Shown: positions 53,855-63,925 of the stretch, one piece after another | Numbering within the stretch: the stretch's first letter is position 1 | Layout of the letters: every line of letters starts with the position of its first letter | DNA from: Clostridium weizhouense | GTDB taxonomy: Bacteria; Bacillota; Clostridia; Clostridiales; Clostridiaceae | Length of the DNA stretch: 64,000 bases | Direction of reading: 5' to 3' | Assembly: GCF_019431045.1 (NCBI RefSeq) | Contig: NZ_JAHXPT010000014.1 | Location: 39,869-103,868 of the forward strand | Made by a program: the position numbers and the translations under genes | The notes under the pieces: generated by a model | Seen by the model: the letters and a program-made list of their open reading frames with translations, nothing else | Told to the model about the DNA's origin: nothing | The model's database searches: none

Positions 53855-55936
53855 TTATTTTTCATCAGAATTTAATTCCTCTATAACTTTAATTGCCTCA
53901 GATTCAGGAACCTCTTCATATCTTACAAATTCTTTCTTAAAGTTTCCACTTCCATGTGTAATTGATCTTAAATCAGTAACATATCTAGTTATTTCAGAAA
54001 GTGGAATCTCCGCTGTTATTTCTTGCTTAGAATTCTTTGGTTCCATTCCAATTACTCTTCCTCTTTTTTTATTAATATCACCAATTACATCTCCCATATA
54101 TTCATCAGGTATTTCTACTTGTAACTTCATAATAGGCTCTAATAATATAGGTTTAGCTTTTTCTAATCCCTTTTTATAAGCTAAAGAGGCTGCAATTTTA
54201 AATGCCATTTCTGAAGAATCTACTGGATGATATGATCCATCGTGTAAAGTAGCCTTAAGTCCTATAACAGGGCACTTAGCTAATACCCCATGTTCTATAC
54301 ATTCTTTTAATCCTTTCTCTACAGCTGGAATAAAATTCCTTGGAACTGCACCTCCAACAACTTTATCTACAAATTCTAAATCGTTTTCTCCATCTGTTCT
54401 TGGCTCAAATTTAATTACAACATCTCCATATTGCCCATGTCCTCCAGATTGTTTTTTATGTTTACCTTGAACATCTGCTGACGATTTGATTGTTTCTCTA
54501 TATGGTATTTTAGGCTCTCTTAAAAGTATATCTACTCCAAATTTATTTTTTATTTTACTTGCAATTATATCTATATGAGTTTCTCCAAGTCCAGAAACTA
54601 TTATCTCTGCATTTTCACTATCTCTTTTTATTTCAAAAACAGGATCTTCATCCTTTAATTTAGTTAATGCCTGAGAAATTTTATCTTCATCACCTTTAGC
54701 CTTTGGCATTACTGACATAGAAAATACAGGTACTGGAAAATTCATCTTATCATATACTAATTTAAAGTCATTACTACATAGTGTATCTCCTGTCTCTGTA
54801 TATTGTAGTTTTGATATAGCACCTATGTCCCCTGCTATAATTCTTTTAGTTGGAATTTGATTCTTTCCTCTAATAAAACATATATGAGAAAGTTTTTCAT
54901 TTTTATCTTTATTACTATTTAAAATAACCATGTCTTCATTTGCTTCACCAGTTATAACTCTAAAAAATGATATTTTCCCTACAAATGGATCTGCTATCGT
55001 CTTAAATACAACTGCTGAAAAAGGCTTATCTTGATCTAAATTTACAAAAATCTCTTCATTATTATTCATATCTAAAGCTTTTTGTGGAATTGAATATTCT
55101 GGAGATGGTAAACACTCGATTATTTCCTTAATTAATGAATCTATTCCTATAACTTTTAAGGCACTTCCGCACATAACTGGTGCAATTTCTCCATTAGCAC
55201 ATCCCTTTATTAAACCCTTATATATTTCTTCATCACTTAATGTACCTTCACTAAAATACTTATCAAGTAAATTTTCATCAGTTTCAGCAACAGCTTCAAT
55301 AATCATCTCTTTACATTTTTCTATTTCATCATTTAATTCTTCTGGAATCTCTATAGTCTTTGTTTGCTTAGTTTTAATATCATATATTGTTGCTTCTTTT
55401 GAAATAATGTTAACTACTCCTCTAAAATCTTCTTCAGATCCTATTGGATATTGAATTGGCACAACGCTTATTCCAAATCTTTCTTTAAGATTTCCTAAAA
55501 CATTATTAAAATTAGAGTTTTCTCTATCTAATTTATTTATAAAAAATGCTCTTGGTAATTTTATTTTATTGCAATATTCCCAAGCTTTTTCAGTGCCTAC
55601 TTTTATTCCTGATACTCCACTAACAACTATCATGGCTACATCTACAGCTCTCATTCCCTGAATACATTCACCTTCAAAGTCATAATATCCAGGAATATCA
55701 ATAAAATTTATTTTTACATTGTCTAATTCAACTGGTGCTACTGAAAGTGATATTGATATTTTCCTTTTCTTTTCTTCATTATCAAAGTCTAAAGTTGTTG
55801 TTCCATCCTCAATATTTCCTAATCTATCGATTATTTTAGAATGATATAAAATGCTTTCTACTAAAGAAGTTTTTCCTGTTCCACTGTGTCCCATTAGTCC
55901 TACATTTCTTAAGTTTTTAATACTATAATCTCTCAT
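53855..55936 (-). CDS. elongation factor G-like GTPase (EF-G paralogue)
   Basis: 693 residues with the five-domain EF-G plan. G1 GHSGTGKTSL (about 15-24), G3 DIPGYYDF, G4 NKLD, and C-terminal domains IV-V with GHGQYGDVVIKFEP and VEIPDEYMGDVIGDINKKRGRV. The effector region DGTTTLDFDNEEKKRKISI differs from canonical EF-G, placing it with the second EF-G group (often called FusA2 or EF-G-like). It is not next to rpsL/rpsG/tuf, supporting a paralogue. Specialised role unknown. Confidence 0.88.
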   Translation of the reverse strand: MRDYSIKNLRNVGLMGHSGTGKTSLVESILYHSKIIDRLGNIEDGTTTLDFDNEEKKRKISISLSVAPVELDNVKINFIDIPGYYDFEGECIQGMRAVDVAMIVVSGVSGIKVGTEKAWEYCNKIKLPRAFFINKLDRENSNFNNVLGNLKERFGISVVPIQYPIGSEEDFRGVVNIISKEATIYDIKTKQTKTIEIPEELNDEIEKCKEMIIEAVAETDENLLDKYFSEGTLSDEEIYKGLIKGCANGEIAPVMCGSALKVIGIDSLIKEIIECLPSPEYSIPQKALDMNNNEEIFVNLDQDKPFSAVVFKTIADPFVGKISFFRVITGEANEDMVILNSNKDKNEKLSHICFIRGKNQIPTKRIIAGDIGAISKLQYTETGDTLCSNDFKLVYDKMNFPVPVFSMSVMPKAKGDEDKISQALTKLKDEDPVFEIKRDSENAEIIVSGLGETHIDIIASKIKNKFGVDILLREPKIPYRETIKSSADVQGKHKKQSGGHGQYGDVVIKFEPRTDGENDLEFVDKVVGGAVPRNFIPAVEKGLKECIEHGVLAKCPVIGLKATLHDGSYHPVDSSEMAFKIAASLAYKKGLEKAKPILLEPIMKLQVEIPDEYMGDVIGDINKKRGRVIGMEPKNSKQEITAEIPLSEITRYVTDLRSITHGSGNFKKEFVRYEEVPESEAIKVIEELNSDEK

Positions 55937-56411
55937 AAACTCCTAGCCAATATTATAATTTTTGCTATAATCTGGCCTCCACCTGCCTTTCTCAAATAAA
56001 CTGATTCAAAATAGTTTAGCAGTATTAAGCTTTTTATGCTCGCTCATATAATAACTGCATTAATTTAGATAAGCTGTTTATAAGTTTAAAATTAAAAGAT
56101 ATATTCTTTTAATTTAATCAAAAACAAATTATTACTTTGCTTTTAATATAAGTATATGAAGCATTTTTCTAGATAATTATAATATTCTATATATATTTTT
56201 AAACTCCTTTTATTTTTCTAAATATTCAGAAAACTATATTTGTTTTTTATTCCTATTTTTTGCATTATATCAACTATTGATTATTAAATTTATTTTAGTA
56301 TCATAATATAGTTAAGTACGTAACTTCAAAGTTTAAATTATGAGTTAAATTAATGATTATATTTTAAAGACATAACTAAGATTTAATGTTATATATGGAG
56401 GGTAATTTTTA
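55937..56411. other. intergenic region between divergent genes, nothing recognised
   Basis: 475 bp, very AT-rich, upstream of both the EF-G-like gene (minus) and the membrane glycosyltransferase gene (plus). TATAAT-like sequences occur on both strands but no well-spaced -35. Confidence 0.4.
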
Positions 56412-57977
56412 ATGAAGGCTGAAAGAAAATTTAAAAATAATTATGAATCATATCTTTTATTAAGTTTTATAATTATATCTATATGTATAATATCATTTGT
56501 CTTATTTAAATCACCTCAATTAGGTGTTGCAGATCAAGGAGATTTTGACAGAGTAATGAATAGTTCTGGATTATCATTACTAGATTCATATAGCTCAAAT
56601 TCAAAATTTAATAGATTTTATAATTATATAATTACAGATTATATAATTACAGATAATTTTGATTATCCGATAACTATTGTTAGTTCTAGTCTAACCTGGT
56701 TAATAGCATTAATAAGTTTTATATGTAAGTTATTAAATCAAAATATTTTTAAGACACAATACTTAGCTGTGGCTTATAGTATTCTTTATATATTCTCAAT
56801 AACTATGATATTAAAATATTTAAATATCAAAAATAAATTTAAACTTACTTTAATATCACTATTAACACTTTTTATTCTTTTTGATGGTAATTACATACTT
56901 TGGTTTAATAGTTTATATGGTGAACCTATGATGCTTACTACCCTATTAATCTTTATCGCAACTTGTTCATATTATATAGATTATAAATATGTTAAAAAAA
57001 ACACAGATAAATTAACATCAAAATTAGTACTAATCATACTAGCTGGATTTTTATTACTCGGTTCAAAAATGCAGTTACTTACAGCTTTACCATTTTTAAT
57101 AGTTTTAATCTCTAAAATTTTAATAGATAATTGTAATCTATTATCTAAGCGTAATTTTATATTACTTATAGTATTATTTTTAATTATGATTATTTATCCT
57201 CTTAAAATTAATGCAGTAAATACAAATATAAGTAAAGATACTCAATATAATTCTGTATTTTTTGGAATCTTAAATGAATCTAAAACCCCAAAGCAAGATT
57301 TAATAGATTTGGGTCTTAATCCAGATATGGCTGTCGAAGCTGGAAAACATTCTTATTTAGATGAAAGCGAATACGTAAAATATGTTCCCAAAACAGAAAT
57401 TACTGAACAAGAGTTTTATAGTAAAATGAAGAATTCTAAATTAGCAAAGTTTTATTTAACTCATCCCATAAGACTTATTAATGGTTTAAAATATACAGCT
57501 AGTAAAGCATTTTATACTGGTACACCATTAGGTAAAACTTCAATAAAATATAGCAAAGAACCTATAATAGAATTTAATAGATTTACTAATTGGTCATATT
57601 TTAGAGAAAATTTTATACCTAAAAAGTTATCATTTATAATAGCAACATTTATTATTGTATTTTTATTTTCATTATATAAATATTTTAAAAATAAAAATAA
57701 TCTTGAACTTAGAAATAAAATATTTTTACTTTGGATAATTATGTTAATAGGTACTGTTCAATTTCCTATGCCTTTTGTTGGTAATGGAAAAGCTGATACT
57801 GCTAAACAATTATTCTTGTTTAATTTTATTTTTGATATTTTATTAATAATAATTGCTTGTTATATATTTTCAAAAATATTAACCTTATATAAATTGTGTT
57901 ACAGTAGAAAATTTAAATTTTCTATGAAAAAAATTATATTGTTCATCTCCAATATTCAAAATTTAATGTTGTTATAA
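56412..57977 (+). CDS. multi-span membrane glycosyltransferase, WsfD-like
   Basis: 521 residues with about eleven membrane segments and an extracellular loop after the first (GVADQGDFDRVMNSSGL, about 38-54) whose Asp residues fit a GT-C-type active site. A second soluble loop (about 290-360) precedes the last segments. It resembles clostridial glycan hexosyltransferases of the WsfD group, from memory. Near-tandem YNYIITDYIITD marks a small internal duplication (residues about 70-81). It lies ahead of LTA synthase on the same strand, so an envelope-glycan role is likely. Confidence 0.62.
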   Translation: MKAERKFKNNYESYLLLSFIIISICIISFVLFKSPQLGVADQGDFDRVMNSSGLSLLDSYSSNSKFNRFYNYIITDYIITDNFDYPITIVSSSLTWLIALISFICKLLNQNIFKTQYLAVAYSILYIFSITMILKYLNIKNKFKLTLISLLTLFILFDGNYILWFNSLYGEPMMLTTLLIFIATCSYYIDYKYVKKNTDKLTSKLVLIILAGFLLLGSKMQLLTALPFLIVLISKILIDNCNLLSKRNFILLIVLFLIMIIYPLKINAVNTNISKDTQYNSVFFGILNESKTPKQDLIDLGLNPDMAVEAGKHSYLDESEYVKYVPKTEITEQEFYSKMKNSKLAKFYLTHPIRLINGLKYTASKAFYTGTPLGKTSIKYSKEPIIEFNRFTNWSYFRENFIPKKLSFIIATFIIVFLFSLYKYFKNKNNLELRNKIFLLWIIMLIGTVQFPMPFVGNGKADTAKQLFLFNFIFDILLIIIACYIFSKILTLYKLCYSRKFKFSMKKIILFISNIQNLMLL

Positions 57978-58046
57978 TTTATTCAAATATTGTTTCTGAA
58001 ATTTCATTTGCCTTTCCCCAATATACCATTTTTATATTTTGCTTTA

Positions 58047-58244
58047 TTATATTTCTTTATTTTTTATAAACTCACTTATTTTAAAACTTTCTAATTCCCC
58101 GATTTTTATTTCTTTGATACCTCCAATAGTATCACCATACCAACCTGAATAATCTTTATAACTTTCAATATATTTTTCAAATAAAGATTGTTTCTTTTTA
58201 GCAAAATATTTTATAATTAAATACCTTATTGGGGTTACTAGCAT
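58047..58244 (-). pseudogene. ABC-transporter membrane-domain fragment
   Basis: 65 codons reading ...PIRYLIIKYFAKKKQSLF then YKDYSGWYGDTIGGIKEIKI, which resembles the cytoplasmic coupling region after a membrane helix in peptidase-type or exporter-type ABC proteins. The open frame continues a few hydrophobic codons upstream (to about 58268) and then meets stops. No ATPase domain follows. It looks like a remnant of a once longer gene. Confidence 0.55.
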
Positions 58245-58256
58245 TACTAAAAAAAT

Positions 58257-58300
58257 AAAAAGTTTAACTCAAGTATTAGTATCTTGGTTAAACTTTTTAT
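58257..58300. terminator. hairpin ahead of LTA synthase
   Basis: AAAAAGTTTAACTCAAG and CTTGGTTAAACTTTTT pair with a one-base bulge; A- and T-runs outside permit use on both strands. It ends 51 bases before the LTA synthase ATG. Confidence 0.6.
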
Positions 58301-58351
58301 TTAAGTTATAATATATGTAGAAAATAAAATAGAAATTAATGGAGAATAAAT

Positions 58352-60181
58352 ATGAAAAAAAATTTAAAAAATATTTTTAGAAGTAATTGGTTATTTATAT
58401 TTATGATAATTATACTTCAAATTAAATCTATGACATTATTATCTATGCTTAGAACTCCAAATTCATCAAGCATAAGTTTAAAAAGTATTTATTTTACGCC
58501 CCCTATAATTTGGGCACACATAGCCATAATAGCATTAGTTTGTAGTCCTATCTTTCTCTTTAAAAAGAAATATGAATTAAATGCTGCTATAACTATAGAT
58601 ATTTTAATTACAATTCTTTTTATAGCAGATATATGGTACTATCGAGCTAACGGAACTTTTTTATCTATTAGACATTTAATACATAATGAGATATTCAATC
58701 CTATAGGTAAAAATTTATTTAATTTTAGATTAGTAGATTTAACATTTTTTATTGATTTTATTGTACTCTTTCTTATATATAAATTTATTAGAGTACAAGA
58801 GCATCAATATGAAAATGAACAAAGATTTCCTTTAAGAATAATAAAGGCTACATCTATATTCTTAATAAGTTCATTAATTATTGGTATTGGACACTACTAT
58901 GTAGATATAAATAAGTCAGCATCTGGCAAAAGTTTGTTTAGTTTATCTTGGGCGCCTTTTCAAACATTTAGTGATATGAGCCCTTTAGGATATCATGGAT
59001 TTGATATTAACTTCTATAAAGATAAGAATAAATCTTTAACTTCTGATGACATAAATAATATTAAGAATTGGTTTAATGATAATAAAGAAAATCTTCCCGA
59101 TAATGAATACAAAGGCATATTTGAAGGTAAAAATTTAATTGCTTTACAAGTAGAATCATTAGAAAACTTTGTTATAAATCAAAAAGTATATGGGCAAGAA
59201 ATAACACCTAATTTAAATAAGTTATTATCAAGTAGTCTATATTTTGATAATATATACGAACAAAATAATTCTGGTACAAGCTCAGATGCAGATTTATTAG
59301 TTAATACATCTATCTTACCAATAAGACAAGGCACAACTGTATTTTCTTATCCTTGGGATAAATTTAATTCGTTACAGTTATTATTAAAGGATAAAGGTTA
59401 TAATTCTATTTCTACCCATGCTGAATTACCTGGTAATTGGAATTGGTCAGAAATACATAAGTCATTTGGTGCAGATAAAATATTAGACATAGGAATGTAT
59501 AATGAAGATGAACTAATAGGATTAGGATTATCCGATGAATCTTACTTAAAGCAGATATCAGAAAAATTAAAAAATGAAAATGAACCTTTTTATGCTTTTA
59601 TGACTACATTAACCAGTCATGGTCCATTTGAAATGCCTGATGATAAAAAGTATTTAAATTTGCCAAAAGAATTAGATGAAAATATGTTGGGTGCATATTT
59701 CCAAAGTTTAAGATATACTGATGAAGCTATAGGAAAATTCTTAGAAGCATTAGATAAAAATAATCAATTAGATAATACTGTTGTTATGATTTATGGTGAT
59801 CACTGTGGTGTTCATAAATTTTATGAACAGGATATACAAGATTCTCCTTTAGAGGGAGACTGGTGGAAAGATAATCATAAAAAAATACCATATATAATAT
59901 ACTCTAAAGATTTGCAACCAGAAGTAATCTCTAAAGCAGGTGGTCAGTCAGACTTCTTGCCAACAATATCTTATTTACTTGGAATAGATAGAAATGAATT
60001 TGAAAATAGTTCTATGGGACGAGTATTAGTAAATACAGAAAGAGATACTACTATTTTAAACTCTGGTGATATTGTGGGTACTCCTAAAGATGATAAAGAA
60101 CTTAATCATTTAAAAGATACATTTAAAATTGCTAATGATATCATTGAAAAAGATTATTTTAAAAGTTACAAACGTGACTAG
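58352..60181 (+). CDS. lipoteichoic acid synthase family protein
   Basis: 609 residues. Five N-terminal membrane segments (about 12-190) then an extracellular sulfatase-fold domain (about 255-585) with the catalytic Thr in NNSGTSSDADLL, the metal site MIYGDHCGVHKF and SHGPFEMP. It polymerises glycerol phosphate from phosphatidylglycerol onto a glycolipid anchor, or is a primase of that type. The usual extracellular cleavage site after the last membrane segment is not obvious. GGAG ribosome site. LtaS and primase versions cannot be separated by eye. Confidence 0.92.
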   Translation: MKKNLKNIFRSNWLFIFMIIILQIKSMTLLSMLRTPNSSSISLKSIYFTPPIIWAHIAIIALVCSPIFLFKKKYELNAAITIDILITILFIADIWYYRANGTFLSIRHLIHNEIFNPIGKNLFNFRLVDLTFFIDFIVLFLIYKFIRVQEHQYENEQRFPLRIIKATSIFLISSLIIGIGHYYVDINKSASGKSLFSLSWAPFQTFSDMSPLGYHGFDINFYKDKNKSLTSDDINNIKNWFNDNKENLPDNEYKGIFEGKNLIALQVESLENFVINQKVYGQEITPNLNKLLSSSLYFDNIYEQNNSGTSSDADLLVNTSILPIRQGTTVFSYPWDKFNSLQLLLKDKGYNSISTHAELPGNWNWSEIHKSFGADKILDIGMYNEDELIGLGLSDESYLKQISEKLKNENEPFYAFMTTLTSHGPFEMPDDKKYLNLPKELDENMLGAYFQSLRYTDEAIGKFLEALDKNNQLDNTVVMIYGDHCGVHKFYEQDIQDSPLEGDWWKDNHKKIPYIIYSKDLQPEVISKAGGQSDFLPTISYLLGIDRNEFENSSMGRVLVNTERDTTILNSGDIVGTPKDDKELNHLKDTFKIANDIIEKDYFKSYKRD

Positions 60182-60251
60182 TCACAAACTAAGCATTCAA
60201 AACAAGAAAACTTAAAAACATTAGAATGAATTTTTGTTTTTATCTAAAAGT

Positions 60252-60298
60252 CCAAGTAAAAGATTTATTACATTTAAAGTAATAAATCTTTTACTTGG
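60252..60298. terminator. 20-bp perfect palindrome after LTA synthase
   Basis: CCAAGTAAAAGATTTATTAC, 7 bases, then the exact complement. It lies 70 bases after the LTA synthase stop. The flanking T-run is weak on both strands, so it may be a terminator or another structured element. Confidence 0.55.
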
Positions 60299-60473
60299 TA
60301 AAATTAATTTAAGGCTATTATATGTCTTTTTTAATTTTTATATCCATATTTTTTCATTTAATTCATTTTTTTCATTTAATTCATATTTATCTTGTATGAT
60401 AAATATTTTACATAAAATAATTTTACAATTTTTAAGCTAATTTATTTATACATAATTAAAAGGAGAAAAACTT

Positions 60474-61841
60474 ATGCAAAAGAAAATACGACTATATATT
60501 TTTTCAATATTAATTTTCTCAATATTTATAATTTTTACTTTGTTTTATATTAAATCATTTAGAGAAGAGTTAACTATAATAAATAACACTGTGCACTCTA
60601 CTTTATTTCCTAAAAATAATTTTAAAAGTACCTATAATGCAAAACTTAAATTTGAAGATAGACCTATAAGTAAAATCAATGGAGTAATATTAAATATACT
60701 AGATGAAAATAACATAATTAATGTGCCTATGTTACTTAAATCTCAAAGATATTATATTCCTCTAAAGTTTATTTGTAATAAGCTTAACTATACTCTTGAT
60801 TCTTCCTCTAATGAAATTTTATTATATAACGATAATAATAAAATTTCACTAACTAAAAATTCTTATATCAAAAATAGCCAAGCTGGTTCTCTTCGTGGTA
60901 ATCTAATAGATGCTAATGGTACTAAATATATTTCAATATCAGATATAGAACAAATTTTTAATTTAATTGCTGTATTTGATTTTAAAAAGAATAGTATTAG
61001 TTTGCTTGATAGCAATGTTAACGCTCCAGAGTCATCTTCAATATTATATAGTAATAAAATTGCTTTAATCCGATTAGAAGATTTCGGATGTGGAGACTCA
61101 AATACTATAGACACAAATCAAACAAAAGTAAAATGTATGGCAGATCTTCTTTATTCTGAAGGAATAAAGTTTCATTTAAGTTGGGTGCCTAGATTTAAAT
61201 CTCCTGAAGAAAATTTTGATAATGACTTATTAACAAATGATAATATAACAAACGTGGGCTTTGTTAATCTTCTAGATTATTTAATTAATAAAGGTGGAGA
61301 AATAGGACTTCACGGTTATACTCATCAACATGATAATGAAAAAAGCGGATTTGGTGAAGAAATGTCTAAGGATATAAACAATACAGTCCCAGAAACTAAA
61401 GCTATAATTGAAAATGGAATTGAAACTGCAAGTGCTTTAAATATTCCTATTTCATATTATGAAAGTCCTCATTATAGAGAAACTGAACTTCAAAGAAAAA
61501 CTATTGAAGAGTATTTTCAATTTATATATGAACCTTTTGATAGTTCAAAAGATTATATTTATAAATCCGATGAATATCACTTATTTGTTCCAACTCCTTT
61601 AGGATATGTACACGATTCAGATCCTTCATCAATCATTGAAGGGATTAATAATTCAAACCCTAATTTACTTCATAGTTTTTATTATCATCCATTTGTTGAA
61701 TTAAAACATATAGATTTTAATATTAAAGATAACAAACTAAATGTAACATTTGATGAAAGTTCACCATTACAACAAATAGTTAAAAGTTTAAAATCTAATG
61801 ATTATAAAACAGTTCATATTGACGAATTTATAAATAAATAA
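60474..61841 (+). CDS. secreted DUF2334 (polysaccharide deacetylase-like) protein
   Basis: 455 residues. N-terminal anchor or signal (about 6-28), a copper-amine-oxidase-N-like domain (about 72-178; LKSQRYYIPLKFICNKLNYT, GTKYISISDIEQIF), then DUF2334 (about 193-450), a relative of polysaccharide deacetylases: IALIRLEDFGCGDSN with the metal Asp, GEIGLHGYTHQH with the His pair, and YESPHYRETELQ. Probably acts on an extracellular glycan. AAAGGAG ribosome site; follows LTA synthase. Confidence 0.85.
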   Translation: MQKKIRLYIFSILIFSIFIIFTLFYIKSFREELTIINNTVHSTLFPKNNFKSTYNAKLKFEDRPISKINGVILNILDENNIINVPMLLKSQRYYIPLKFICNKLNYTLDSSSNEILLYNDNNKISLTKNSYIKNSQAGSLRGNLIDANGTKYISISDIEQIFNLIAVFDFKKNSISLLDSNVNAPESSSILYSNKIALIRLEDFGCGDSNTIDTNQTKVKCMADLLYSEGIKFHLSWVPRFKSPEENFDNDLLTNDNITNVGFVNLLDYLINKGGEIGLHGYTHQHDNEKSGFGEEMSKDINNTVPETKAIIENGIETASALNIPISYYESPHYRETELQRKTIEEYFQFIYEPFDSSKDYIYKSDEYHLFVPTPLGYVHDSDPSSIIEGINNSNPNLLHSFYYHPFVELKHIDFNIKDNKLNVTFDESSPLQQIVKSLKSNDYKTVHIDEFINK

Positions 61842-61846
61842 TTATG

Positions 61847-61897
61847 AAAGGACTATCTTAAAAAGCGTCTCATGCATTTAAGATAGTCCTTTGTTTT
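61847..61897 (+). terminator. terminator after the DUF2334 gene
   Basis: AAAGGACTATCTTA and TAAGATAGTCCTTT, 14-bp stem, followed by TTGTTTTC, six bases after the stop. Confidence 0.88.
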
Positions 61898-62003
61898 CAC
61901 TACTCTCTATAAATTCTTCTGTTAATAAACTGCATTACAATAGTCATACTAATTTAAACTATAATCATTCATTTTACTATATCTATATATAAATTTTTTA
62001 ATT

Positions 62004-62447
62004 TTAAAGTTTACCTTTTATTTTGCATTTTAAATTTATTATAACAATTGATAAACTTCCCCCAAGTGTATCAATTATCACATCTCTAAATGCACCTTCT
62101 CTACCTTGTATAAATAATTGATGAAATTCATCAGAACAAGCATATAAAAATACTATAAGTAATGATATAAATTTAATTTTTTTATTTATCTTATAATATA
62201 AGCTTAATACATTTAAAGTTAAAATTCCTAGAATCATATATTCCAAAAAGTGAGCCATTTTTCTTAATATAAAATTAGCCAATTCTCCAAATAGCCCGTT
62301 AAAATTTATACCTAATTTAGATAATATTAATATAGCTGTTGTACTTTGTTTATCTGATATAACTGCCGGCTGATTAGACATGATAAAAATAAAAGCCATC
62401 CAACATATCAGCAAACTCCAATAAAATATTTTTTGCTTATTTTTCAT
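62004..62447 (-). CDS. VanZ-like family membrane protein
   Basis: 147 residues from the ATG at 62447 (GGAGAG ribosome site; an in-frame ATG four codons upstream lies before the site). Four membrane segments; family signature SNQPAVISDKQS, KMAHFLEYMILGIL and SDEFHQLFIQGREGAFRDVIIDTLGG. Related to teicoplanin-resistance VanZ; the native role is unclear. It is a single gene with a family A element upstream. Confidence 0.88.
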   Translation of the reverse strand: MKNKQKIFYWSLLICWMAFIFIMSNQPAVISDKQSTTAILILSKLGINFNGLFGELANFILRKMAHFLEYMILGILTLNVLSLYYKINKKIKFISLLIVFLYACSDEFHQLFIQGREGAFRDVIIDTLGGSLSIVIINLKCKIKGKL

Positions 62448-62480
62448 TAGTCTCTCCATATATAATATATTTTAAATTGA

Positions 62481-62639
62481 AGCACATAGAAATTAAATAA
62501 CAAGTTCAAAGTTAAAATTGATATTTTTCATCAGGCAAGGAGATAAATTGTCCTTATAGCATGTCTATTAGGTCAATTAACAACACAGCATGTAGAAAAT
62601 AGTTTAGCAAATAGACTTGTTATTTTTTGATTGTGCCTA
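62481..62639. repeat. family A long element, copy near 62.5 kb
   Basis: 159 bp: AGCACATAGAAATTAAATAA at the left and TTATTTTTTGATTGTGCCT at the right, inner GTCAATTAACAACACAGCAT centre differing from other long copies. It ends 51 bases from the next gene's stop. Confidence 0.7.
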
Positions 62640-62690
62640 ACCTTATTTAATTATATATTTTTTTACAGGTTATTACTACTAGAAATATTA

Positions 62691-63128
62691 TTATTCACAC
62701 ATATACTTGTTTATATATGCTAATGATTCTTCTAATAATTCTTGTCCTCTTTCTAAACCTTCAACCTTTATTTCTAGATTACATACCCTTTGATCTACCT
62801 GATGCATAAGATCTTTAATATCATGTAATAATTTAGCTTCATATGTTACTTGAATGCCATCACTATCAACAAATACTTTTTCTGGTGGATTTCCACATTT
62901 AGTACATTTTGCATATAAATTATTACTATCTAAGTCTTTGAATACTTTAAATACATTATTATTACAAGATGAACAACTTGATAACATTTTAAAATCGTAA
63001 TTATTTGTATCATAATAATATATACTTTCACAGTCCTTACATCTCAATTTTAATTTGTCATCTTGACCATTTATATAAAATTCATTTCCGCTACAACCAT
63101 CTTTTTCACATACTACTGTTCTTATCAT
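62691..63128 (-). CDS. zinc-ribbon protein with C-terminal coiled coil, unknown
   Basis: 145 residues with AGGAGG ribosome site. Cysteines come as CEKDGC (8-13), CKDC (30-33), CSSC (52-55) and CTKC (75-78), enough for two zinc ribbons. A coiled coil follows (about 100-140, VDQRVCNLEIKVEGLERGQEL). It looks like a small nucleic-acid or protein adaptor. I do not recognise the family. Confidence 0.7.
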   Translation of the reverse strand: MIRTVVCEKDGCSGNEFYINGQDDKLKLRCKDCESIYYYDTNNYDFKMLSSCSSCNNNVFKVFKDLDSNNLYAKCTKCGNPPEKVFVDSDGIQVTYEAKLLHDIKDLMHQVDQRVCNLEIKVEGLERGQELLEESLAYINKYMCE

Positions 63129-63500
63129 ACAAATTACCTCCTATATATTTTATAAAACATAACCATATAAATTTAATATGTTATTAATTTTAAATTTATA
63201 CCTAAAATAGATATTATGAATAATTTATTCCTATATATAAATCTAACTAAAAATATATTTAAATACTTATAATATATTTGAATAAAAAATATATTATTTT
63301 CACCTACTATATATGTTATAGCTATACTTTTTAGATAATTACAAATACTAACTATATTAATGCTATCAGCTAAATAAAAGTTCACTTAAAAATTTTTATA
63401 AAAAAATAATAAGTATAATACTATCACTTTTTAAAATCATAATTTTTAAGCTAATAGTATATAAAGTACACTATTTAAAACATTTAGGAGGGTTCAATAT
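63129..63500. other. intergenic region, nothing recognised
   Basis: 372 bp, extremely AT-rich, between divergent genes; no hairpin with a T-run and no clear -35/-10 pair. Confidence 0.4.
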
Positions 63501-63896
63501 ATGAAAAAGTTATTTATATTATTTTTAAATTTACTAATAATAACTTCACTCATTTCATGTAAAAAAAACATTTATAACGACGGGATTTTTATAGGAAAAG
63601 GTGATAATTATTCATATGGATATGATGATGCCGCTATTAGCATTGATGAAGGAAAAATAGTAGATTTAACATTACGTCATTTTAATCAAAATGGAAAAGA
63701 AATTAATTATGAAGAATGGACTGGAAAAGAAGTTAATGGAGTTACTAATCCTAACTTACAAAAATATAGAGGTGACATTATTCAAGAAGTGCTAGAAAAA
63801 CAATCTGGAGAAATAGATATAATTGAAGAAATCCCTGAAATATCTTCTAATTGGAAATTAGCAATTAATAGAGCATTAGAAAATGCAAAAAAATAA
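63501..63896 (+). CDS. small lipoprotein, FMN-binding-domain-like
   Basis: 131 residues. Lipoprotein signal with the lipobox LISC (Cys20). The mature part starts IYNDGIFIGKGDNYSYGYDDAAISIDEGKIVDL, similar to FMN-binding domains that carry flavin on the outer membrane face, and ends SSNWKLAINRALENAKK as they do. The canonical Ser/Thr for covalent FMN is not obvious. AGGAGG ribosome site. Redox role is inferred. Confidence 0.65.
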   Translation: MKKLFILFLNLLIITSLISCKKNIYNDGIFIGKGDNYSYGYDDAAISIDEGKIVDLTLRHFNQNGKEINYEEWTGKEVNGVTNPNLQKYRGDIIQEVLEKQSGEIDIIEEIPEISSNWKLAINRALENAKK

Positions 63897-63925
63897 AGCT
63901 ATGAAAATTCATAGCTTTATTTAAA
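63893..63925. terminator. bidirectional terminator between lipoprotein gene and tRNA-Ala
   Basis: ATAAAGCTATGAA and TTCATAGCTTTAT, 13-bp perfect stem with a 2-base spacer. It overlaps the lipoprotein stop and directly abuts the 3' CCA of the tRNA on the other strand. Confidence 0.88.

Noticed and set aside
60234..60440. 68-codon plus-strand frame with hydrophobic Phe-rich product
   Set aside because: It spans the 20-bp palindrome and has no ribosome site; composition is that of AT-rich noncoding DNA.
63173..63385. 70-codon minus-strand frame
   Set aside because: No ribosome site, low-complexity AT-rich sequence between two supported genes.
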